The notes under the pieces were generated by a model. It did no database searches and had not been told where the DNA came from. It saw only the letters and a program-made list of their open reading frames with translations. Of a stretch of 64,000 nt of DNA, positions 39,101-51,100 are shown piece by piece. The translations under genes were made by a program, and so were the position numbers. Numbering within the stretch: the stretch's first letter is position 1; every line of letters begins with the position of its first letter. The DNA comes from Strigops habroptila (lineage: Eukaryota; Chordata; Aves; Psittaciformes; Psittacidae). Location: NCBI RefSeq assembly GCF_004027225.2, contig NC_044279.2, positions 32,156,705-32,220,704 of the forward strand, written 5' to 3'.

Positions 39101-42100
39101 AACAAAGCTCCCGACCAGAACAGAAGCTGTGAGGATGATGGCTCCTAACCTCATGATTTTATGTGAAGCATATTAACAGGAACACAGAAACAAAAATATA
39201 GGAACCAAAAGTTGCTTTGCACTCTCTGTTCTAGAGCAGCCAAACAAAATTTTTCTGAGACTTTCTAGGAATTTCAGGTTTGACAGTACAAATTAGGCCT
39301 GTCTGCCTGGAACAGTCACTCTCTCTTACTGAGGCTATTTCCCCCTATTAATCACCAGTCAGAAGTAGATACAATATATTGTGCCCTAAGCAGTATATCA
39401 GAAAACTTTATTAACCAAACAAAACAATGCAGAAGCATGTAAGCAGTGTGGAGGTCCAAATTCCTAAAATTACTGTTCTCAAAAACTATTTATTTAAAAT
39501 TGAGGCAAGCCAAAAGAGAAAGAAAAAAAATAAAAAAGAATGGATATGCTTTCCAAGTACTGAAGGGACTTGGGGACACCACCGAGGTACTGGATTAGAT
39601 GGTTCACTGGGGAACAGTGGGGAATAGTATATGAATTACTGCTCATAGGCATTCTTTGCCTACAGTAGCTCAGACGGCAAAATATAATAGCTTTCACCCT
39701 GGGCATCAGGAAAATTACAATAAGTTGACCATGCAAATTACTGTGTTGATTTTAACCTACTCCTTACTAGTGCTTGTTCAAATCTCAAAAGTCACCTCAT
39801 ATTTTGAAAACATTAAAAAAAATTGCAACCAGAAGCAGTGCGTAAATTATGTCAATCAGATAAACTGGTATGGCTTTGTAAGGAAATAACTCATATAGTC
39901 ATATCCTGCTAACTTCTCCTCAAGCCATCAAAAAAAATCTATGGAAAGATGTTTGTTTCACATTGTAGAATTGTAGTTCAGTGATAGGACTGCAAAACAC
40001 AAATTATATATTTTAAAATTCATTATTAGGGTTCTGTATCTATTGAAAAATTATCATAGTGACTTATTAGTCTTTTTACATAGAATTAGCTGTTATGTTT
40101 AAAGAAGACATAGAAATTAATAATAGGATGCTTCCCATAAGTTTGCCCATGATTCTACAATCTGTTTTTCCTACCGTAAGACAGCATTTAAAATGGTATA
40201 ACAGAATAAGATGTGGCATCACTAAACACACTAGTTACAGGCATTACCTCAATAAACCAAGGCTGGCTCAAATACCACTTGTTCTCGCCTCTGAAACCAG
40301 TAACTGACATGCAAAATAGCCATTTTTGAGAAGGCCAAGACTGTAACACAGACCACTCTTCACCAGGCCCGTGCAAGCTGGGTAGTTACTTTATATAGCA
40401 AAGATGCAAGTTATAAAACAAGATGTTTCAGCATCCTCAGCAAAATCATTACATTATTTTTAGCAGCTAGGTCCCATCTTTTTCTGCTGAAATGGAAACC
40501 AAAGTAAATATTAATTAAATGTAGGTGCGTGCAGTAATTCGGAAGTGTTTTCCTTTCAGAGATTCAGCTCCTGAGAATAGAAAGTACAGTTAGACATCTA
40601 CTATTAAAAGTTTAAGTTAAACCAGTTTAAACAGGATACTGAGAACTCTGTCTCCATCTGTACAGTACAGCTATGGCTGGAACGGCCAGACTTACCAACC
40701 CAACATGCCACATACCCATATTTCTACAGGGCAGGAAGCCAGGACGCTTGCCAAGGAAATGCAGAGCACTTGGAAGGACTCAAGGAGGAGAAAGGGCAGT
40801 GGTTCCCCAAGGCCAGGACAGCTAAGGCCAGCGACAAGCTGGGCATGTCAGCTCCAGCATCTTCCTCACTCTCCTCCTCCCACCACTGGGGTTCTGGGTT
40901 ACACCAGGACCTGACACCAGCCTCAGCACTGCTGCAAGACTGTAGCAACATGCAGCTCAGCATGGAAGTTGGACCTCAACAGCTTGCAAGCCACAATCTA
41001 GCTTCTTTGGGTTTTGCCCTGGGTGACTTTTTCTGCTTGCACCAAGGGAAAAGTTTTGAATAGCCTACGAACTTTGAAAATTACTGATGTTGAAATGCCA
41101 GACTTGAGTTACTCCAGAAGGCCTAACTTTCAGAATATGATGAGTTCCTACTGCACACTGGGGTCTATTAAAATGTTTTACACTGCAAATCATGCTCAAA
41201 TATTATTGGTTTGTAAAAATTTTATCCAGGCCCTATAGATCAACTCATCATTTTCTTATTTCTGTGAATTGAAGTCAGCCCCTTAATGTAATTAAAACAT
41301 TTCCTCCCAAAAGTATGTTCTATGTCTCAAACTTGGGAGCCTCCCCAAAAATGGGAGCCTGAATTCTCAGGACACCGGGATCCAAGCAAGCCAGGTGGGT
41401 TATGAAAGCTAATGAACTATGGAAGGCATCCCTAGTTCCTACAGCTATTGCTCTGGACAGTCCATGCCTGTGCTGCCTTCAAGTTTGCTCCACTTTCCTC
41501 TTGCTCCACTTTCCTCTTGCTCCCTTCTTTTATTTCCTCTTCCACTAAAAAGCCCATGAACCCCTTAAGAGCATAAAATGATTAACCCTAATATGCTTTC
41601 TACTCAAGGATTTAGTATGTTATAGTGATTTACCCCAGCATGCAACCAGCTTCCCCTGGTTAGACTATGAACTGTTGAACAGCACTCCTCCCACTCTAGG
41701 TTTGTGCAGGACCTTGCATACTTGCACCACGCATTTGAGCCTCTTGGTTTAATTGTCGTAATTCCAATCCAACTATCTGTAATTTATGTCTTCATTGTGA
41801 AAATAAAACTGAGCAAAAGGCAGATTCCTGAGTCGTTGGGAAAGTTTTGACTGTGATACTATCAGAGCTTACAGAGAGTTTGCAATAGACTGAGGCAGAG
41901 AAATTTTACGAATTCTGCCAAAAGTAATTCCAGTTCTTACAGGACTGGTTCAATGCTCTTTGGGCTTCAAATGCCATTTGTGTCACAGCTTTAGCTTCAG
42001 AGCCTACCTGGCCACAAGCTGATTGTGGTTCTTTTAGCTGAACACAAGGGATCAAGGGCTTAACTGGAAGCAGTTCTCTTATGATGATAAAAGTACTAAA

Positions 42101-45100
42101 ATACTTCATTTTTGCAAAATCAGCAAAGTTAACAAGCTTTCTGGTTACTTTGGCAAAGCCTTCTATTCCAATAGCAGTAAAATTATTTTCCTAATAACTG
42201 GGGTATGAGAATTAAAAGATTTTCACAAGCTTCCTTTGGAGCATGAATAATAATAGTCTTCAAGAATCTGAAGCCTGCTATTATTATGGTCAGTGCACAC
42301 GAACAAATTAATTTGGATTTGCTGAAAAGACCAACAGTCACACATGCTAATTATTTAGCTCATATAGAAAGCGGCACAAAACTCTAGAGATCTGGTCTAT
42401 AACAATTTTCACCCAAATTACTTGTCTGAGTTGTGTTTCAATATTTTGAGCTACAAATGTTAAGCACAAAGTTACAAAAAATTGTTTTAGCAACATCAAT
42501 TTATTTTTTTTCCTTCTCCATTTTTCCTTCTCCATTTATTTTTTTTTTCCTTTCCAACACTCATACTATTTTTGTTTGAGCTTTCCACATGTGGGGGAAA
42601 AAAGGAGGAAAAAATATAGAGAAAAGCCAAATAATATGTTTTCATTGGTTTTAGCTATTTCTGATAAGAAATCAGGTAAGAGGGGGTGATCTCACATACC
42701 TGGTGCTCACTATTTTTTTCATAAATTCAGTTATCCATTTAATTCAACCGTTAGCAATAACGTTGCTGAATGAACATAGAATCTGTCAGTTAGAGTTTTT
42801 CCCACCAGTTCCTTTCAAAGGTAACAGCTTTGTATGCCAGTTTATTTTCAGCAGCAGCTTGCCATGGATTGTTTAAGAACAGGTGGACGTGATTCCTGTG
42901 ATATCCAAGGAAAGTTCATTATCAAGAAATGCAAGTTACAGCCAATTGTCCACAAAAATGCCATATACTTCCAACGAACCTGTTAACAAAAACTACATCA
43001 AAACACTACTAGTAGTGAAACTCTGCTATGTGATCTCATGCATAATCAAAAGCAGTCCAAGGGAATACTCAAAGCACAAATACTCAAAAGAAGCTGACAA
43101 GCAGCAAAAATGCAGTAATCTTGTATTCAAGCACTAGCAGATATGCATATATGCTAGGAGAACAAATCCACTCTTCAAGTTCTGTCATCAAATTAAAGGG
43201 AAGTTACAGTAACATCAAGCAGATCTAACACAGTCATCCTGTGCTAGATTCTAGAAGAACACTTTTCAAACAGAATTTAAGACAGCATTGAAAAATGCCA
43301 TTGAAGAATTAATAATTTTGCAATCAAACAAGGCAGTATTAAGTCAGGTATTTTGAAAAAGTTTAACAGGCACAAATATTTTTAGATTTCCTTGGTAGTC
43401 TCAGCTCTCTACACTGCAGAAGGTTGCTCTACTGGGTTAACTACTACTGTGCCTTGTAAGACTTGAAAAACTTTTTAACACGTAAACCCCACCTCCCTAA
43501 GCCAATGAATGCCTCCCCAACATGAACAACGCCTCAACCCACACCCTTTGGGAAGAGAAATAGGATTTCTCCCATGTCTCATTTTATGTCCTACTACAAA
43601 TAAAATAAAAAAAAAAAAAAGTGTTGCTAGAGGTTTATATATCTGCACATTGTTCTTGCATCTCCTTCTCATTCCAGTGATCCATTTCCACAGGGCACGG
43701 GCCATGATTAATCTAAAAAGCTTCCAAGAGATCATTCTGAAGTGTTGCAATAGCTCTGTTAATGGCAAGGCACTCCACAGTGAATACGTGTTCTCATGGA
43801 AGTACCTGACTAGCAGTAGTAGTTGATTCTCCTTCCCATGTTTCTCAGAGACGTGGCTTCTACTGACGTCACAGAGCACCCATTTGGAAGCTAAAAATTT
43901 CATGAAACCGTTAACGTGTTTACATACATAGGATTTTACCTCTCTTTGCAAAAGCTGCATGATTTTAGGAATCTGACATAGCCTTTCCATGGCAGCTGAT
44001 AGGTGAAAAGAGTTACAGCTGTGCCCGTAAACACAAGCATGCTTCTGGTGCTAATCCACCAAAACTGGGAAAGCCACTTTGAGTTCTGCGTGAATGAGTT
44101 TGCCCTGAAACCACGTTTCAATCTCAGGATAATTCAATCAAAAGACTTCTGACCTCTCCCATCAGAAGCAGGCTTTCTGCTTCCTACTCAGCCGTGCCCT
44201 ATCAGTCACTGCCTCTGCTTCTCTCTGCTCCATTAGAAGTCTTGGAGGAGCTGCTAGTCCTATCACATAGAACAGTAGATCTCCCCAGCCAGCAAGGGCG
44301 CCAAGGAAATAGGCCAGGTCTTTGCCACACTGTAGACAGCCTCATTGAAAATGTAGGGGAATGCTCTGAACACCAACAATTCCAGCTGTTTCAGATCTGG
44401 TTTATTCTTGTTCTTGGTCAATGGCCTGACTACAACATAAGCCTGGCTCTGTAGGCAGGACCTAAGTATGGACAGCATCATCCCTCTCAGAATTTGGAAG
44501 GAACACAGAGACACTAAACAAATGTGCAAGGATCGATTTTGGAAAGCACATGGAAAACAGTGAGGTACTCAGTGCTTTCTCCATCTCGGTCTTTACTGGC
44601 AAGATTTGCCTTATGGAGACCGAAGTTGCCAAGACCAGTGGGAAAGCCTGGTGCGAGAAAAATTTACCCTTAACGGAAGAGGATCAATATCTAAATAAAT
44701 TGGAAAAAACATAGGTCGATTAAACCTGACAGGATGCACCCAGGAGTGCTGAGGAAACTGGCTGATGTTATTGTGAGGCCAATCTCAATTATGTTTGAAA
44801 GGTCATGGTGACTGAGAGAAGCTCCTGAGAATTGAAAAAAGTCAAATATCCTTCCTATCTTTCAGCCTCACCTCCACCCTGGAAAGCTGATGGTATCCCC
44901 CTGGATACCATTTCCCAACATATTAAGTACAAGAAGGAGATCTGGAATAGGCAGCATTGATTGATTTAAGAAGAGGAAATCATGCCTTACCGACCTGATA
45001 GCCTTCTAAAATAAGGTGGCTAGGCTGGGGAATGAGAGCAGTGGATATTGTTTATTTTGACTTTACTAAGGCTTTTGATGCTCTCGTAACACCTTCAGAC

Positions 45101-48100
45101 AGGCTAAGAAGCGCAGGCTAAATAAATGAAGTGAGGTGGAGCGAAAACTTGCTGAATGGCTGGGCTCAGAGGGCTGTCATCAGCCATACAATGTCCAGTT
45201 GGAGGCTAGTCATTTAGCAGTGTACACCTGGGTAAATACTGGGTACTGGGCCAGTTCTGTTTAACATTTGGACAATAAAGCAGAGCACTCCCTCAACATG
45301 TTTGCAGATGATACAAAATTTGGAGGAGAGGTGGCTACACCAGGTAATTGCATTGTCATTCAAGGGACCTCAACGGGCTGGAGAAATGGGCCGACAGGAA
45401 TGGCACCAAGCTCAGAGGGACATGTCAAGTCCTACAGCTATTAAGGAACAGCCCCAGCCACCAGTACAGGTTGAGGACCAGCCAGTGTCAAAGCAGGTTT
45501 ACAGAAAAGGATCTGGATGTCCTGGTGGACACCAAGTTAAACATGAGCCACCAATGTGCCCTTGCAGCAAAGAAGGACAACAGCCTCCTGGGCTGTGTTA
45601 GGAAGAACATTGCCAGCAGGTCCAGGGAAGGTGATCCTTTCCCTCTATTTCATGCTGTTGAGATCATACCTGGGTGCTGGGTCCAGTGCTGGGCTCCCCA
45701 GAATAAGAGACATGGAGAAAATCAGCAATATGAAGATGATTCAGGGACCAGAGCACCCGTCATATGAGGAGAGGCTAATACAGCTCTGATATTCAGCCTG
45801 GAAATGAAAAGTCTGAAGGGGATGTTATCAATGTGTATAAATACCTGATGGTGTCGCGGGAAGCCAGATGCTTCTCAGTCATGCCCAGGAAAGGGACTAG
45901 GGGGATGGGAAATTGCATTTGAACATAATGAAAAGAAATTTATTTTTTTTTTTACTGTGAGGGTGATTGAACACTGGAATCAGCTGCCCAGAGAGCTTGT
46001 GGAAACTCCAACCCTGAAAACACTCCAAATCCAGCTGGGCACAGTTCTGAGAAACCAGCTCTATTTGACCCTGCTCTGAGCAGGGAGATTAAACAAAATG
46101 ATCTCCAGAGGTCCCTTCCAACCTCATCCTTTCTGTGACTCTCTGAAAAGATTTAAACAGAGCTATTAAAGACCTTTTACAGAAGGAAACAGTAAGAACT
46201 GGTGATTGTATTTGCTAGGTTATTCATATATAGGGTGTGGATTCAATCTCCTGTTAATTAATTCATAGGTTCAGCAGCTGAATAAAACATGTATTTCTAT
46301 ATATGTTTTATTGTAAGTTAAAATTGCCAAGATTCTTCAATAAGCAGTTTTTAAATATATGTAACATAAACAGAAGTAAGTAACATGAGATTTAAAAATA
46401 GATTTGGCATCTTTACATCAATCCGTAACTAAAGACGTCTATCTAGAAAAGATTACATCACCTTTGTAGATATAGTGACTCTTCAAAAGGTAAAGCTTCC
46501 AGCATAAATTATTTGTAGTTTGAATGTCTTGAATCACTTCAAGCTTAACAAGAAGTACCTTTGGGAAACTCTGCTGCAGACACTGGGAGTGATATGTACT
46601 GTCTGAAGCTTGGGTTTTCTTTTATGGTTGCATACAGCCCCATTTTTATGACAATGCAGTCTCAGAACAAATCAGCTTTTCCTCTTTATTGACAGAACAG
46701 TCCTTCCATTTGCCACTCTGATGGCATTTCAGACCATATATTTCAAAGCCATGTTCAAGTAGATTACAATACTACTCCTGCACATTAATATCCCAATGAA
46801 GTGACCAGACCCATAACCCTGTGGCTGACCTCTAGCATTATTTCACCAGTCAGAAAAAATATGATGTTCAGTGGAGGTCCACCAGGACTGAGGAGCTTCT
46901 CCCCCTAAAGCTGACCTATGAAACTGGTTTGGGGCTCGCAAACTGGCTGCAAATCACAACAAGCGTATCACTAGCTGTGCAACATTGGGTCACTGCCACA
47001 CTAACCTGACGTTAAATACTGAGATCAAATATTCAGAAAGGCATCAGATCCAGTCCAAGCCTCTACCTGCCCTTCTATATGTTTCTGAGGGGCAGGAAGG
47101 ACGGTCAGTTAGGCCGGCAGTCCAGCTGCTTACGAAGGACGTTTGGGGCTGAACGCGCTTTAGCTAACTTAAGTTAGCTGAAGGTGCCTGAACCTTCTGG
47201 ATCAGGAAGAGTGTCCCTGGGTTCTCCTCTAAAGAAGAGAGCAGACAAAGGACTTCCAAGGGCAATTCCAAAAAGCCAGTAAGATCTCTCTTTGATGGTG
47301 GCTGTTAATATTGACTATACCAGGAGACTAAAGCAAATATGCTTCTAGTCTACACATTTTGGGCAGGAGTATAAAGCTGGAAAAGATGAATGTGGGCCTT
47401 GAAACTACACACGTTATATTTAGTTGACAACAGCAGAATGCTGCAAGGACCATATAAGACAAATATTATTAAAACAAAGTAACTGTTTTAATACTTGAAC
47501 ATTATCTTTGCACACAATTTGTTCCAAGCAAAAACACAACAGTGTTTCATTGAAGAGACCTTGGTATCCTGTACCACATTATTTGCAATCTGTGAAACAG
47601 TCAGGAATACTTGAAAACTTGCTCTTTTGACATTATTTAAGAAACAAATGAACAATCAGGATACTGCTTTTCATACAGCATCCCTCTTGTGCACTGTGGT
47701 AATATCCGCTCAAATACAGAAGAATGAAAACAATCACATTTCTCACCTCTCAAACGGACCAGAAAATACAGAATTCAGATCAGTCTGTGTTTTTCATTAA
47801 ACTGGACATGTTTACAAGTCAGAAGAAAGCAATACTTGCTCAAATGACCTCCTTTCCTCTGTTTGGAAGATTTATTGAAGGCAATATAGAACAGAAACAA
47901 TAGTCAATCATAGATGGCAGACTGCCCTTTTATTAGGCATACTGAAGCCAATTAATCTAAGTAAGCTTTCTCTCTTTCCCTCCTGGAGGCATACACAGTT
48001 AGAATGCCTTTAAAAATTCTGCAACAATAAATAAAGGTACTGAAACTATTCATTTGAACTTTGAGAAATTATTTACAGGAACATAAGATGCTAAGTATTA

Positions 48101-51100
48101 ACATTCTGCATACTCTGCTAGGCAATACAATTTGACTAGATCCAAGACTTAAAAAAAAAAAAGTTCTAAAACAAGGCTTTATGGTACTGCCATCCTAAGC
48201 GATAGGAGGAAGAGAAAGGAATGCCTGTGAAAGCAGGTAAAAGCAGTAGGAGCACTGAAACCTGCCTTAACACTGAATAAAGAAGGCTGAGTTAATTAGA
48301 AGTCTTCAAATAAGGTTGCAAGGGAAGGTGGGCTACTGAACCAGTCACAAATTTATAGCACAGAATAAATCAATTATTGGAATTTATTTCTAGGTGTCAC
48401 ATTATCTGTGATTTATAGGAGCTACCAAAGGCCATTTGAGGTGAAAAGCAAGTCTATAATAATCTTATTAATTATGAAACATCAAAACCTAAGATGTCTT
48501 AATTCATGTTCTCATTTTTGCAGTCCATGTGTTTCTAATTAGAACTGCTGCAATACATTCTCTTGGGAGGCATGTAAGAAAACTGAGTAACTTTTTAGTA
48601 GCAGCTTCCTCTTTCAGGGCACACAAATAATCCTTTATTCTTGGATTACCTCAAACATCCTCCTTGGATTACCTTCATCGTAAATTCAGTTATAATCTTA
48701 CCAGTTTCGCAGCTGAGCCCAGTGAAGCCTTGTGGGCAGGCACACACATTGGAAGCAATACAGGCTCCTCCGTTCCTACACCCATCTTTGCAAAACGCTG
48801 CAAAATACAAAATCACAATGTATGGGTAACAGAACTACACTCCGCAACCACGCAGGTTGCCACGGGCTGCTGGTAGGCTGACACGAAATGCGGTCTGTGT
48901 GGCATTGAGTGCAGAGACAGCCTTCTCCTTAAGGATAGAGGTCATGAAGAGATGGTTTATGGCTCCCTCACCTCACTGGCCAGATGGGCTGACAGGCTAC
49001 AGAAGGCGATTAGAGTAAATCATCTGAAGACAACAGCTTACATATGTGCTCCTTTGCATGCACAGGGAAGCAGTGAAAAGCAGCATCTTCCCTAGGAAGA
49101 GACACTTCCTAGGGCAGTGCTGGTCTTCTCTGCTGCCCAAATAAAGGCCTGGGCATCATAGGCACAATTGAACACTGAATTGTCTGGCTACCTTACTCCT
49201 TGATTAAGCAATTACATCAAAACAATAAAAATAGTAATTTTGTCTCAAAAGATTCTGAAGAACTTTAAAACTTTCACCATTTACAGTTTTATGTCAATCC
49301 CCGGATTTGTTCTTTGGCACACTGCAATCTGAAAACCTGTGCTTACATATTTTGGCACAGCATTCTCCAGATACAGTTGTGAATATGTGTATGCTTTAAA
49401 GAGGCCCTTCTGCAGACAAAGAAATGTAACCATTCTGATAGAAAACACAGCTGCTGTTAAGTGCTCTGATTGCATCTGCAATATGGAAGCAGAAATACTT
49501 TGGTCACAAGAAACTGTAGGTGAAACTAGGCAGATGGGAGGTCATCATTAACATAAAAGAGTTGCTCCGGGGTACTGGTCTAGCCCTGCACTTGTAACCC
49601 AGCCACCGGAAATGCCAGGCTTTGGGTTGCAGCTGCTCTGTGTAACAGCACCACTGATGAGGTCTTAAGGCTCATCTGAGAGAGAACATGAGTGTTACCA
49701 ATCTGAGCTTTCCACCTCTCAGTTTCCAGGCACCAGCCTTGTGGCGTGAGACCCCCAGCACTGAGCGAGACATCTAAGCTCCCCGGTGAGGGACAACACA
49801 GTACACAAGAGCACAGCTGGCAGCACCATGCATGAAAAGTTGCCAAAGGCACATCCAAGGTCTCTCTGAAGGACACTGGCATCCAAGCCAGGGCTTCAGA
49901 GAAGTTCGTTTCTCAGACTGCGATACACAGGCTCAGATCTTTCCCTGCATACTGTATTTTCTGTACTGAAAAGGAGGGAGGGACGCACTTTTCTTTCACA
50001 GCGCAGCCAGGTGCCCTCTGAAATGTCACACCTGCAGTGTGCTTATTCAGGGAACAGAAGAGCTGAATGCAGTGCTTTTCAGGTTAGACACCTTCTATTT
50101 GACCCAAAATCTCAATTACTTGTTTGTAAGCTGACGCATCTCCATCAGAAGGATTGGGGAATACTCTCAAGCACAGCACAGGAGTAAGCTGCACTGGCAG
50201 AGCTCTCTTCTGAGAGGAGTGGCTCTGGGTTTGAACTTCCTCAGGCTAAGATTTTTTTCCCATTCCCCAGAGGAGGGAGCCCAACATAAAAGGGCATGTT
50301 TATGGATATCTCTACCCATGGGTTTGACTGGAAGCAGACTAGGCTTTGTTTTACAAAGTGCTCATTTATGTTAGGAATATTTAGAAAAATCATACTGTGA
50401 CTAAGGTGAGGGAATCTAAGTACTAAGATCTTAATCAGGCTTAGCAATTAAAGAAATTCTGGGTTGCTTAGCTTTGATAATACACAGCAGCAGAAGGTAT
50501 TTATGGGATATTATCAATGTCAACGCCATCCCCTTAGATTCTGACACCTAACAGATCAAGAGGACTAGGGCACAATTTTAAGGAACACTGGGTATGTTAT
50601 TGGTGCAGCTGGACCACTTCTTGCATCTGAGCCCACTGCCCTACAGCTACACTACTTTTATTTTCAAGCATCCTCTAAATCCTATGCTCAGAGCCCAAGG
50701 ATTTCCAAGGATTTGGGCCCTATCACCTCCTCTGACATGAAATGCAATGGAAATAAAAGCAGCGCTGTATCTCTGGGTAAGCATCTTTCTAAGACTAGAA
50801 GTATAACTTGTAACATTTACCAGTGAATGAGAGCATTGGAAAACAAGGCACCACCTCATGCACAGCAAAGGTTTTGTGCATGCATGTCTACTGCTTTTCC
50901 CATTTACAATAAAAAGACACAGCACACCAAACAAATTTCAATTCATCCAAGCAAAATAGCAAGTGATTGACAACAGACAATGTAGATATGACAGTGTAGA
51001 TCTGACAGCGTTTTCACAGCTGTAACTTTGTTGGTAACTTTGGGCTTTCTTGAATAGTGTAGCATGTATAGAAACTGTTAAATTGACACAGAAATGAAGC

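Larger units (their letters stand above)
25725..48701 (-). other. NELL2: NELL2 large intron (about 23 kb)
   Basis: A phase-1 intron with donor GTAAGA and acceptor AACAG. It contains an ERV LTR with tandem repeats (36245-36899), a complete solo LTR (38411-39012), a 1.6-kb CR1 (44540-46146), several mononucleotide runs, and a GC-richer block at about 40690-41060. The longest open frame, 171 codons on the minus strand at 43475-43990, has no recognisable domain. No exon was seen. Confidence 0.88.

Noticed and set aside
45302..45789. Three overlapping frames taken as a protein-coding gene
   Set aside because: They are frame-shifted pieces of CR1 ORF2 between clear CR1 landmarks.
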